A stretch of DNA of 14,021 bases from Kiritimatiellales bacterium (GTDB taxonomy: Bacteria; Verrucomicrobiota; Kiritimatiellia; Kiritimatiellales; Pontiellaceae), in the NCBI GenBank assembly GCA_030630445.1, contig DAOVNC010000045.1, positions 1-14,021 of the forward strand, given 5' to 3'. Below, one piece after another: positions 1 through 6,625 of this stretch (the stretch's first letter is position 1; every line of letters starts with the position of its first letter). A program made the translations under genes and the position numbers. Below the pieces are notes generated by a model that had not been told where the DNA came from, made no database searches, and saw nothing but the letters and a program-made list of their open reading frames with translations.

Positions 1-69
1 TGCTTGGTTTCCGCATCTATTGCTATTCCCAAACACCGGGCTCTCTGCCGAGGAGATCAGCCGGATAAA

Positions 70-94
70 ATCCTGTCCATCCTGTCATCCTGTC
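70..94. repeat. Short direct repeat, three ATCCTGTC units
   Basis: ATCCTGTC occurs at 70-77, 79-86 and 87-94, with one extra base between the first two units. It lies in non-coding DNA. Similar CATCCTGTC-type strings are, as I recall, common between genes in PVC-type genomes, but I cannot confirm that here. Confidence 0.6.
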
Positions 95-210
95 TAAAAT
101 TCTCCAGTTTAGCCACGTTCACCATAAAAATCTACGAAGAGCCATTATTCTGTGAACATTCTCTTTATTTTGGTTCCGGCTCTGCCTGGTTGGGGTCATG
201 AAATGGGAAA

Positions 211-236
211 TAAATATATCATTAATGATATATTTA
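211..236. promoter_or_regulatory. Perfect 26-bp AT-rich palindrome (possible operator or recombination site)
   Basis: The 26 bases are their own exact reverse complement. The left arm is TAAATATATCATT and the right arm AATGATATATTTA, with no spacer. A palindrome this long without a mismatch is unlikely by chance even in AT-rich DNA. It could be the operator of a dimeric regulator for a gene left of the window, a protein-bound recombination site, or a cruciform. It does not match the Fur-box pattern. Its function is unknown. Confidence 0.5.
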
Positions 237-315
237 CCCGGTTTTAAGGTCGTTTTAAGCCCTTTTTATATCACAAACGCATATTTTTTGGCGGATGGTT
301 TGATCTAAAACCGCA

Positions 316-356
316 TCAAAAAGCCTGCCCTACGTGCTTTGGCGAAGGCTGGTTGA
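316..356 (-). terminator. Possible weak terminator after the Sir2 gene
   Basis: Read on the minus strand, 14 nt past the sir2 stop, the sequence has an imperfect hairpin. ATCAA pairs with TTGAT and AGCCT with AGGCT, separated by internal loops, with a T-rich run after the inner stem. The stem is interrupted and the loop large, so this is only a candidate. Confidence 0.3.
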
Positions 357-369
357 TCCTGTAAAACGG

Positions 370-1110
370 TCACGCCCAAAGGTTGGAAATGGCGCTCATT
401 GCTTCGCAGAGGTCGTCATGGAGGACGAGATGGGCTTTTCGATCCAATGGGGTTGGATCGTGGTTGATGATTACCAGCCGGGCGTCAAGCGGTCGATAGT
501 CCGGAAGGCTGGCAGCGGGATAAACCGTCAACGACGAACCAAGCACCAGCACAAGGTCAGCCAGACCCATGGCGCGAACCGATGCGTTCCAGTCAACCTC
601 CGGCAACATTTCCCCAAAGAAGGTGATGTCGGGTTTGAAGACCCCGCCGCAAACACAGTGCGGAATATCGCCGCGTTCAATCGCTGGAAAAAGCCGCTCC
701 GTTTCTGTTCGTGCGCCGCACGACTGGCAGCTGCTGTGGATATGGTTGCCATGCACGGAGTAAACGGGTGCGGAGCCTGCCCGCTGGTGGTAGTCGTCCA
801 CGTTCTGGGTAATGACTGTGACGTCCTTGCCCCACCGTTGCCAATCGGCCAATGCGCAATGCGCAGCGTTTGGATGGGCGTCGCGCACTTGGGGATAGAA
901 TTCACGGGCAAAGGTATAGAAAATCGAGGGATCGCACCGAAAGGCATTGAGATCGAACACGTTTACGTTGCGTTCGTTGGAATAGATGCCGCTGGCCGAC
1001 CGAAAATCCGGGATGCCCGACGCCGTCGAAATCCCCGCCCCCGTCAGGGCCACGATCGACTCCGCCGAAGCCACCCACTCCGCCAACTTTTGAATCAATG
1101 CCGTATCCAT
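370..1110 (-). CDS. Sir2 family NAD-dependent protein deacylase (sirtuin)
   Basis: Sirtuins remove acyl groups from lysine side chains using NAD+, releasing nicotinamide and O-acyl-ADP-ribose. Taking the ATG at 1110 gives 246 residues, a normal length for bacterial sirtuins. Visible motifs are the NAD-binding GAGIS at 24-28, GIPDFRS at 32-38, QNVDDYH at 102-108, the catalytic His in VHGN (H120), and GSSL at 191-194. Four zinc-binding cysteines are C128, C131, C152 and C154. The last pair is spaced C-x-C, not the common C-x2-C. An in-frame TTG 36 nt upstream would add 12 residues. I prefer the ATG because homology begins just after it, although neither start has a strong ribosome site. The protein is presumably cytoplasmic. 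The gene stands alone and is divergent from the SelW-like gene. Family assignment is firm; the substrate is unknown. Confidence 0.93.
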   Translation of the reverse strand: MDTALIQKLAEWVASAESIVALTGAGISTASGIPDFRSASGIYSNERNVNVFDLNAFRCDPSIFYTFAREFYPQVRDAHPNAAHCALADWQRWGKDVTVITQNVDDYHQRAGSAPVYSVHGNHIHSSCQSCGARTETERLFPAIERGDIPHCVCGGVFKPDITFFGEMLPEVDWNASVRAMGLADLVLVLGSSLTVYPAASLPDYRPLDARLVIINHDPTPLDRKAHLVLHDDLCEAMSAISNLWA

Positions 1111-1266
1111 GAAACCGACTTTATTCGGGACTGGATCAAAGTCCAAGTTCCAAACCCGAAAACACCGCGCGGCAGAGTCGCAACCAAAATGTAGATGCGT
1201 GGTTGGCGCCGCCGAAAAGAAGGCGGCTGCACAAAGACAGAATGGAACCGGAACACACGAAATTTA

Positions 1267-1298
1267 AACCGCGAATGGACGCTGATGAACGCGAATGA
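1267..1298 (+). repeat. Inverted repeat arm A (32 bp)
   Basis: Starts AACCGCGAATGGACGC and ends ACGCGAATGA. It matches the reverse complement of 1453-1484 at 24 of 32 positions without gaps, by my hand alignment. Such AACCGC..ATG.ACGC strings are, as I recall, a widespread type of intergenic repeat in PVC and some other genomes. I cannot check copy number here. Confidence 0.6.
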
Positions 1299-1452
1299 AT
1301 GACCAGCGGATTAATGTAAATTGGATTATGGAATGCCTGCATCCTATCGGCTCTTTTTTGGTTGCGGCGTTGCCGCGCTAGATCCTCTGTGGTGAATCCT
1401 TCCGTCAAGGTGCCTGCTGTGCAGCAGGCCTACATTTCCCAAACCCTGGAAG

Positions 1453-1484
1453 TCATCTGCGTCAATCCGCGTGCATCTGCGGTT
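1453..1484 (-). repeat. Inverted repeat arm B (32 bp)
   Basis: Read on the minus strand it starts AACCGCAGATGCACGC and ends ACGCAGATGA, the partner of 1267-1298. The two arms enclose about 154 bp that includes the hairpin at 1412-1429. Confidence 0.6.
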
Positions 1485-1565
1485 CAAACCCTACATGCCA
1501 GCCTAAAAAATCTTCGTGTCCCCTGCTCCCTCTGTGGTAAACAAGCCTCATTCAAGGAGATTTCG

Positions 1566-1856
1566 ATGAGCGAAGAAAACAGGGTGACGATTGAATATTG
1601 CTCGAAGTGCAAGTTCATGATGCGCTCGGCGTGGATTGCGCAGGAGTTGCTGCAGACGTTCGAGGGCGACCTGGACGAGGCGGCGCTTCGTCCCAGTTCC
1701 GTGCCGGGCATTTGGCAAATCCTGGCCAACGGCCAGCTGGTGTGGAATCGCAAGACGGAGCGCGGGATCCCGGATCTGAAGGATTTGAAGCGGCGCGTGC
1801 GCGACGTTATCGCCCCGAACAAGGATCTCGGCCATGCCGAGACGGTGGAACCATGA
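1566..1856 (+). CDS. SelT/SelW/SelH (Rdx) family thioredoxin-like protein, Cys form
   Basis: This is a small thioredoxin-fold protein of 96 residues. It has the family's redox motif near the N-terminus: YCSKC with C12 and C15, the position of Cys-x-x-Sec in selenoprotein W. The later stretch G-IWQIL-NGQLVWNR and the final LKRRVRD helix match the family layout. These proteins are thought to act in thiol redox chemistry, but the bacterial role is not established. The start is clear: AAGGAG lies a few bases before the ATG at 1566. The open frame continues further upstream but without any initiation site. The stop overlaps the next gene's start (ATGA at 1853-1856), so the two are probably co-translated. 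Part of this gene's end is duplicated at 6636-6666. The codon for the second catalytic position is Cys, so no selenocysteine is needed. Confidence 0.88.
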   Translation: MSEENRVTIEYCSKCKFMMRSAWIAQELLQTFEGDLDEAALRPSSVPGIWQILANGQLVWNRKTERGIPDLKDLKRRVRDVIAPNKDLGHAETVEP

Positions 1857-2125
1857 CCCCGAACCTCGCTACCTTAATGCTGGTTGGATTGGCCGTTGTC
1901 TTGACGGCCCACTATCTCCGCCAGAAGTCGCTGCTCGCCAAGGGCTGGAAGGCGGACGACGCCAAACCCCACATTAGGATCCTGTCCCTTAACGGCGGAA
2001 TGTTGCTGGGTCTCGCGGTGATGGCCTTGATTATGGCCGACTGGCCGTACGGGCTGATTGGAATCCTGCTGTTCATTGAATCCGCCGTATGCTTTGCGTT
2101 TGCGAAGAAGCTCCGCAATAAATAG
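1853..2125 (+). CDS. Small integral membrane protein, coupled to the SelW-like gene
   Basis: Ninety residues with about three hydrophobic segments (near 4-20, 43-60 and 63-82) joined by a basic, hydrophilic loop (LRQKSLLAKGWKADDAKPH). It ends in a positively charged KKLRNK tail. I do not recognise a family. The ATG overlaps the stop of the SelW-like gene as ATGA, the classic sign of translational coupling, so the protein may anchor or partner the redox protein at the inner membrane; that is inference. It ends 55 bp from the convergent DUF2490 gene. A near-identical copy of its last 52 nt is found at 6669-6720, just ahead of the DA1-like gene. Confidence 0.8.
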   Translation: MTPNLATLMLVGLAVVLTAHYLRQKSLLAKGWKADDAKPHIRILSLNGGMLLGLAVMALIMADWPYGLIGILLFIESAVCFAFAKKLRNK

Positions 2126-2180
2126 CACACATAGAAAAAGCACCAACGCCCAGCTTGCCGATCACATCAATCGAACCCCG

Positions 2181-2879
2181 TTATCGATATAGGCGAACCC
2201 GGAGAATAAATTCGTTAGCGGGATCGCTGGGTCGAAAGAACAGGGTTTCCTGTTGCCACGAAACTTCAATGGCCAAGCGCTTTTTCATGCCCAGATCCCG
2301 CTGAACGCCAGCGGTTACACGCACCTGTTCCTGTCGTATGTTTTCATCCCCGGCCAATTTCATAAAACCTTCGGCACTGGCCAGAACCGACCAGACCCGA
2401 TCTTCCTGATAGGCCGACAACCAGTAGTTGGCAAGCAGTTGATAGCGCAACCGTGCCGAGCTGAGCGAATTCCACGTCTCCGTATTAAAATCAAAACGTT
2501 CTTCGAGACGTAGATAATGGTCAACCGAAAAACGCTCTCCCGATGGCCAGGTGGTTTCGACACCCTGAAACGGACGGATTTCCCAGCGGTTGTCCAGCAC
2601 ATCATGAAAGGTGTAGAAATTACCCAATCCCGCCGTAAAGTGGACGTTCTTGTATGGAATCCGAAGGCTGGGCCGCACGACCAACATCCACCAATCATCA
2701 TTGTCGAGCTCGGTACGCACCCCCACATCGCCGAACACCTCAAGGTTTTCCTTCGGCCACCACGACGGGTTGTAGTCGATCCAGATTTGCTCGGATGTTT
2801 TTGCCCGGACTTCCGGAAGGATGAACAGCAGAATACCCGCCACCCCTACCATGGCACAGCGAGCATATCCTGAAGTCAT
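2181..2879 (-). CDS. DUF2490 family outer-membrane protein
   Basis: The protein has 232 residues, with a signal peptide that probably ends at A26 (PEVRA|KTSEQ). The mature part alternates aromatic and polar residues and ends in RVRLYR, as in small outer-membrane beta-barrels. Pieces such as IWIDYNP, RPFQGVE, LRLEERFDF and ARLRYQL fit the DUF2490 family, whose function is unknown. A good ribosome site (AAGGAG) precedes the ATG. It is the last gene of a minus-strand cluster, 89 bp after the transporter-like barrel and downstream of the alkylsulfatase. The three may form one transcription unit handling a sulfated compound at the cell surface; the order supports this but does not prove it. Confidence 0.8.
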   Translation of the reverse strand: MTSGYARCAMVGVAGILLFILPEVRAKTSEQIWIDYNPSWWPKENLEVFGDVGVRTELDNDDWWMLVVRPSLRIPYKNVHFTAGLGNFYTFHDVLDNRWEIRPFQGVETTWPSGERFSVDHYLRLEERFDFNTETWNSLSSARLRYQLLANYWLSAYQEDRVWSVLASAEGFMKLAGDENIRQEQVRVTAGVQRDLGMKKRLAIEVSWQQETLFFRPSDPANEFILRVRLYR

Positions 2880-2968
2880 CTCAGCTCCTTTTCATTCCTT
2901 AATCATTTATGTCTACCGGCGTCAGGATTTCGCTTCTGACGGCACCTTGCGCGCTCGACCAACGCGGC

Positions 2969-3862
2969 TCACTTAGGGAACATGAGCTGGAGCTGAATTC
3001 GGCTACCCCAGTCCCCAATGCCCTGAGGCGCCTCAAGGTTATAGTAGACTTGCGCATTCAGGTTCACGGGCTGCTTTCCGACCGTGAAGACTTTTCCCAC
3101 GCCCCCGCCAATTGGAACCGTCCACCTGTTGCCGCTGCTCGCCTCCCAATTGGCCGTGATGATCGGAGCGGATATCAAATACCATCCATCATCCAGATTG
3201 TAGTTGGCAAACCACTGGGAGAAAGTGAAGTTGATGCTGGTGTCGCCACCCCCAACATCCCAAAGATGGTTCACCAGACCTCCGACCACCCAATTTCCCG
3301 GCATGGCAAGAACAACCGCAGATGGTCCTAGCGCCCACTCCCCCGCGCCCAGCCGGTCGTCGGTCGATGTAGGGATATTTACAGCCGGCCCCGCCCCCCA
3401 GATGACCTTGCCCGGTTTCGCGGGGGATGCGAAGGCGGTAAAGACGATATCGCCCAGTCCCGTCTTGCGGTCGACCCCCGGCCCAAGCTTGGGCACGGAG
3501 ACGATCGGGATGATGGTTCGCGTAATCAGGTTCCAGTCCTCGCTCATCTTAAAAGGCCAAACGGGCTGGATATTGAGCACATTCAGGGGCTCCTCCTCCG
3601 GCCCGACCTTGAAGGTGGTATTGTTCTGGAACGGCAAACTGATCAGGTTCGCAACTGGATTCTGAACGGCTCGAGCCAGCTCGGCCATTTCATCCTCGCC
3701 GGGATCAATGATACCGTCGCCCAGCACAGGTTCTCCCGAGGTAGAGGATGGAGAAGCATAGACCGATCCAAAGACTCCCATCATCAAGGTGAAAGCCGCC
3801 ACTGCCATGACTAATTCCCCATTCTTGACTTTCCGTTCTTTATTGCTTAATTCATGCATCAT
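2969..3862 (-). CDS. Transporter / neuromedin-U-like outer-membrane barrel protein
   Basis: A protein of 297 residues with an unusually long 18-residue basic N-region before the hydrophobic core of the signal peptide; cleavage is likely near A36 (SVYA|SPSS). The segment ARAVQNPVANLISLPFQNN, then LNIQPVWPF and EDWNLITRTIIPI, is characteristic of bacterial proteins labelled transporter or neuromedin U, related to the MetA-pathway phenol-degradation barrels. The end (YYNLEAPQGIGDWGSRIQLQLMFPK) fits a final beta-strand. These are probably outer-membrane channels for hydrophobic or aromatic compounds, but substrates are unproven. AGGAGG sits 8 nt before the first of two adjacent ATGs, which decides the start. 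It lies 144 bp downstream of the alkylsulfatase. Confidence 0.82.
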   Translation of the reverse strand: MMHELSNKERKVKNGELVMAVAAFTLMMGVFGSVYASPSSTSGEPVLGDGIIDPGEDEMAELARAVQNPVANLISLPFQNNTTFKVGPEEEPLNVLNIQPVWPFKMSEDWNLITRTIIPIVSVPKLGPGVDRKTGLGDIVFTAFASPAKPGKVIWGAGPAVNIPTSTDDRLGAGEWALGPSAVVLAMPGNWVVGGLVNHLWDVGGGDTSINFTFSQWFANYNLDDGWYLISAPIITANWEASSGNRWTVPIGGGVGKVFTVGKQPVNLNAQVYYNLEAPQGIGDWGSRIQLQLMFPK

Positions 3863-3960
3863 TTCTAATCCCTCCTCTATAATTACCGTTTAACCTATCT
3901 TCGGTTTTATGCGAGTTGCCTCAAATTAAATGCCGCAGTTGGCTCCCTCCGAAGCGAATA

Positions 3961-3987
3961 GAGCCGCGCCGTTTCAACGGCGGGCTC
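3961..3987 (-). terminator. GC-rich hairpin after the alkylsulfatase gene
   Basis: On the minus strand, about 20 nt past the sulfatase stop, GAGCCCGCCGTT pairs with AACGGCGCGGCTC through 12 base pairs with one bulged base and a tight GAAA-like loop. The run after it (TATTCGCTTC) is not T-rich. It may be an attenuator, processing site or RNA-stabilising hairpin between the sulfatase and the next gene rather than a full terminator. Confidence 0.45.
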
Positions 3988-4006
3988 TCCACCTATACGC
4001 CAGTCT

Positions 4007-6064
4007 CTAGTCCGCACCAATCACGGCTGGCATGTCCTGCTGGAAGGGATTTCGATTAAGCTGCTGATCACCGACCGGCACCGTGCCCGGCAGGATTTCG
4101 AAGCGCAGTTCGAAATGAATCATGGTTGATTTCAGTTTATCAATCACGGAGGTGTCGCCTTTGGTTTTTGCCGTGCCATCCGCAATCATTTGATCCAGCG
4201 TCTTGACGCCCATCATGACCAGATCCAGATCGGAACGATTGATAGTGATGCTCAAGTCCGCATCCGGATCCTGAAAGCCCTCGATATTGTTCAACGTGGC
4301 ATTTCTCAGCTCGATCAGGTATTTCTCGTCATTATCCGGCGTAATCAGGTTGATCGAGAACTCCATTCCGGCGGCCTTGTCGCTATCCATTCTGATGCCC
4401 AGAAAGTCGAGCCAGAGACCTGTTTCCATCGCTTTAACAAGATCAGGACCCCCGGTTTTGGGAGATGCCCCGGAGGGTATGCCGTTCCTCAACTCAAACG
4501 CCCCGGCCAGGAATGCATTTCTTAAACTCGGACTTTCCTGCTGATAACCCATTTGCTCGTAGCAATCGGCCAGCAGATCCTTGCCGTCCTGATTTCCGGG
4601 TTCGCCATAGGTCAGCTTGTTCAGGATCTCGATGGCCTGAAGGTATTCACCTTTTGCATAAAGCTCTTTTCCTTTTTTAAGGATCGATTCAGCCCCTCCC
4701 ATCATTTCCACAAAGAGCGGTGCCGAGTCATAGGGCGACAATGGCATCAGGTTGGCCGGATTTCCATCCCAGTGGCCCAGATAACGGTTCACAACACCAC
4801 GGCTATTGTTTTCCGGCGATCCATGATAGCTTCTCGCGTGCCAGCTATCCAGGAGGCTATCGGGAACCTTGTATTCATTATGAATTTCGTTCAAGGTTAC
4901 GCCTTGGTTTACCAGATGCAATACGCCGTTATTCAGGTGGGCATAGGTGTCGCGCTGATCTTTCATCACTTCCTGAACCCGGTCGTTGCCCCAGCGCGGC
5001 CATGAATGGGAAGCGAACATTACTTCGGCTTCCTGACCAAACAAGTAGAGTGCTTCGTTGATGTTTTTTGACCAGTTCAGAGAATCGCGCACCATGGCTC
5101 CCCGCAGGGTATAGATGTTGTGAATCGTGGCGACGATGTTCTCCGCCGCCCAGAACGCCTTCATATCCGGGAAGTAGGTATTCATCTCACAGGGGGCTTC
5201 GGTATCCGGCGTATCCTGGAAGATCATTCTCACGCCATCGACCGTCATCTCCTGGATGTGTTCCGTAATGGTTACATTTGGTGCGATTAGCCCTAGGTCG
5301 CCAGCCGCCGTATTTTTTCCGATGGCCTGGTCAACATGCCCATGAGGATCGGCAGGCAATAGAACACCGTATTGCAGAAACATTCTCCGGTTCATGGCGT
5401 TTCCGGCATATACATTCTCGGCAATGGCATGCTCCATGAATCCGGTGGGAGCAATGATTTTCACCTTGCCGCTTAGAACATCTTTTTCATCAACAACACC
5501 GCGTATACCACCCCAGTGGTCAGCATGCGAATGGGAAAAGACCACAGCCACCACCGGCCGTTCGCCCAGATGCTTGTTGATCAGCTCCAAGGCGGCCCGA
5601 GCCGTTTCCTTTGCGGTCAATGGATCAAAAACAATCCAGCCGGTATCCCCTTTGACAAAGCTAATATTGGCCAGGTCGAACCCGCGCACCTGATAGATTC
5701 CGGGAATGACTTCATACAAACCATAGTTCATATTCAGCACGGCCTGCCGCTGCAACGACGGGTGGATGCTCTGGTATTCCTTGTCTTCGAGCAGGAAGGA
5801 ATATTTTCCCATGCTCCAGGCCACATGGCCGGCATCCGCCATGATCTCTGTATAGTCGGGAGCAGCGATGAAGCCCCTCTTCTGCTCCTCAAAGTCGCGC
5901 TTGTCCTTGAAGGGCATCTTGTTTTTCAGCTGCTCCCAGTTGGCGACCGTATATTCAGAGGGGACGTTTCCCTTCGGGTCGAAGTGCTTATGCTCCTCTG
6001 CCACGCAGCTGGTCAAAAAACCACCCAGCACAAGGGCTGTAACTACATTTATCTTCTTTTTCAT
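4007..6064 (-). CDS. Alkyl sulfatase, SdsA1/YjcS type, lipoprotein, metallo-beta-lactamase fold
   Basis: This enzyme class hydrolyses primary alkyl sulfates (dodecyl sulfate is the known model substrate) to alcohol plus sulfate with a two-zinc site. Of the 685 residues, 1-20 form a lipoprotein signal (GGFLTSC, acylated C20). The metallo-beta-lactamase domain has the HxHxDH motif as FSHSHADHWGG (H178, H180, D182, H183). E289, E308 and H353 (FASHSWPRWGN) follow at the spacing I recall for SdsA1's zinc ligands, each offset by nine. Stretches such as HNIYTLRGA.VRD and FQDTPDTEAPCEMN are typical of the family. The last part, from about 560, is the SCP2-like alkylsulfatase C-domain. AGGAG precedes the ATG. 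An envelope location follows from the lipobox. It heads a cluster with two outer-membrane barrels. Family and metal site are firm; the natural substrate is not known. Confidence 0.93.
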   Translation of the reverse strand: MKKKINVVTALVLGGFLTSCVAEEHKHFDPKGNVPSEYTVANWEQLKNKMPFKDKRDFEEQKRGFIAAPDYTEIMADAGHVAWSMGKYSFLLEDKEYQSIHPSLQRQAVLNMNYGLYEVIPGIYQVRGFDLANISFVKGDTGWIVFDPLTAKETARAALELINKHLGERPVVAVVFSHSHADHWGGIRGVVDEKDVLSGKVKIIAPTGFMEHAIAENVYAGNAMNRRMFLQYGVLLPADPHGHVDQAIGKNTAAGDLGLIAPNVTITEHIQEMTVDGVRMIFQDTPDTEAPCEMNTYFPDMKAFWAAENIVATIHNIYTLRGAMVRDSLNWSKNINEALYLFGQEAEVMFASHSWPRWGNDRVQEVMKDQRDTYAHLNNGVLHLVNQGVTLNEIHNEYKVPDSLLDSWHARSYHGSPENNSRGVVNRYLGHWDGNPANLMPLSPYDSAPLFVEMMGGAESILKKGKELYAKGEYLQAIEILNKLTYGEPGNQDGKDLLADCYEQMGYQQESPSLRNAFLAGAFELRNGIPSGASPKTGGPDLVKAMETGLWLDFLGIRMDSDKAAGMEFSINLITPDNDEKYLIELRNATLNNIEGFQDPDADLSITINRSDLDLVMMGVKTLDQMIADGTAKTKGDTSVIDKLKSTMIHFELRFEILPGTVPVGDQQLNRNPFQQDMPAVIGAD

Positions 6065-6153
6065 CGGACTCTCCTAGGGTTCATAACTTCATTCATTATT
6101 CTCAATACATGGTTAGGCTGATTGCGGTCGGATCATCTATTGAACTGGGTCAT
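6061..6153 (-). other. Leader ORF with perfect Shine-Dalgarno ahead of the alkylsulfatase
   Basis: An uninterrupted AAAGGAGGTGG lies five bases before an ATG at 6153, a far stronger ribosome site than needed for the ORF it opens: only six codons (MTQFNR), then TGA at 6135-6133. The same frame then stays open for 23 more codons and ends in a TGA that overlaps the sulfatase ATG as ATGA. It could be a regulatory leader peptide, the head of a lost gene, or, least likely, a recoded TGA. No other evidence supports translation. Confidence 0.35.
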
Positions 6154-6350
6154 CGGACCACCTCCTTTAGAACTTGTCCACTAGCTGCGGAAGGCCGCAG
6201 GGTTCCAATACATGCCGAGAGCGTGGTCGCCAACGTCTCGCAAACCACAGCAGCACCAACCCATATACCCATCCATCTCCCAGCCTTTATCCATCCCTCC
6301 TTTTGGCTCTAAAAAACTACCGGTACAGTTATAGAACCTCCTAGGTGCTA

Positions 6351-6379
6351 TTTCTAAACCCAAAGTCGAATGCGTGCAA
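6351..6379 (-). promoter_or_regulatory. Weak candidate promoter for the alkylsulfatase cluster
   Basis: On the minus strand TTGCAC and TAGAAA are 17 bases apart, partial matches to -35 and -10 boxes. Transcription from here would give a leader of roughly 280 nt that includes the small leader ORF. The left end of the MITE-like element is only 27 bp upstream, so its insertion may have affected control of the cluster. Confidence 0.22.
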
Positions 6380-6398
6380 GAAAAAATTTAATCCATAA

Positions 6399-6405
6399 TT
6401 GGAAA
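6399..6405. repeat. Target-site duplication, left copy (TTGGAAA)
   Basis: TTGGAAA directly abuts the left end of the element at 6406 and is repeated at 6536-6542 just after its right end. The next base on the right (C) also matches the first base of the element, so the duplication could be read as eight bases. The second element copy, which shows exactly seven, favours seven. Confidence 0.8.
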
Positions 6406-6535
6406 CCTGAAACATTAGCGACCCTGTGTTTTCTTCACCCTGTGGGTGTAGCGCGTGCCTCCCGCAGGGGGCGCGCCCTCTGCAAGCGAGAGCCCCGCAC
6501 TACACCTTTGCCCGAGAAGTCGCTAATGATTCAGG
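6406..6535 (+). mobile_element. MITE-like element, copy 1 (130 bp, 7-bp target duplication)
   Basis: A 130-bp non-coding element about 95% identical to 10061-10191. Its ends are 17-bp inverted repeats: left CCTGAAACATTAGCGAC, right GTCGCTAATGATTCAGG, with one mismatch. Inside are two further nested inverted repeats: GGTGTAGCGCG against CGCACTACACC, and a near-palindrome GCAGGGGGCGCGCCCTCTGC at the centre. The whole can fold as one long branched hairpin. It is bounded by TTGGAAA on both sides. There is no room for a transposase, so it must move with help from elsewhere. It sits in the spacer between the divergent alkylsulfatase and DA1-like genes. Confidence 0.88.
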
Positions 6536-6542
6536 TTGGAAA
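6536..6542. repeat. Target-site duplication, right copy (TTGGAAA)
   Basis: Matches 6399-6405 exactly and directly abuts the right end of the element. Removing the element and one copy restores a plain spacer reading AATTGGAAACAAAACAG. Confidence 0.8.
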
Positions 6543-6625
6543 CAAAACAGTGATCGACTGAGACTTTGTTGGACTCGCCTCCACCGACAAGCTGACGGGG
6601 CTGATCCCCCGCAAAAAAAAAGCGC

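Larger units (their letters stand above)
1..369. other. Gene-free spacer left of the Sir2 gene
   Basis: I see no convincing gene here. The only longer open frame, at 4-201, has no ribosome binding site and low-complexity, unrecognisable residues. The stretch holds three near-tandem copies of ATCCTGTC (70-94), a perfect 26-bp palindrome (211-236), a repeated GTTTTAAG (in 240-260) and a weak hairpin next to the sir2 stop. The DNA from about 205 to 330 is clearly more AT-rich than the flanking genes, as expected of regulatory or non-coding DNA. Confidence 0.6.
1111..1565. other. Divergent spacer with inverted repeats between sir2 and the SelW-like gene
   Basis: No gene is supported in this stretch. 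It holds two inverted copies of a 32-bp motif (1267-1298 and 1453-1484) and a perfect 7-bp hairpin, GCCTGCT/AGCAGGC with a GTGC loop, at 1412-1429. That hairpin has no T-run, so it is not an intrinsic terminator. The open frame running from 1362 into the SelW-like gene is the in-frame upstream part of that gene's frame and lacks an initiation signal. Promoters for both flanking genes should lie here, but I could not recognise one. Confidence 0.55.

Noticed and set aside
70..94. Start of a CRISPR array
   Set aside because: The units are 8 bases with at most one base between them; no spacers or regular repeat length.
211..236. Fur box
   Set aside because: The arms do not follow the GATAAT-type pattern of Fur sites, and the palindrome is longer and centred differently.
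334..1194. Long plus-strand open frame of 286 codons
   Set aside because: It is antisense to the clear Sir2 gene, has no family features and no ribosome site, and is rich in residues typical of shadow frames.
1412..1429. Perfect 7-bp hairpin as an intrinsic terminator
   Set aside because: No T-run follows on either strand, and no gene ends nearby.
1566..1856. Selenocysteine in the SelW-like protein
   Set aside because: The redox motif is encoded with two ordinary Cys codons and there is no in-frame TGA.
5516..6121. Plus-strand open frame of 201 codons
   Set aside because: Antisense to the N-terminal half of the alkylsulfatase; no recognisable domain and no initiation signal.
6181..6363. 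Minus-strand frame of 60 codons with a CCC triplet (GWCCCGLRD)
   Set aside because: Starts at TTG with no usable ribosome site; the internal ATG at 6294 has AGGAGG only one base away. Composition is not convincing, though a lost small gene cannot be excluded.
6590..6625. GGGG-CTGAT-CCCC hairpin with a nine-A run as a minus-strand terminator
   Set aside because: On the minus strand the T-run comes before the hairpin, the wrong order, and no minus-strand gene ends there.
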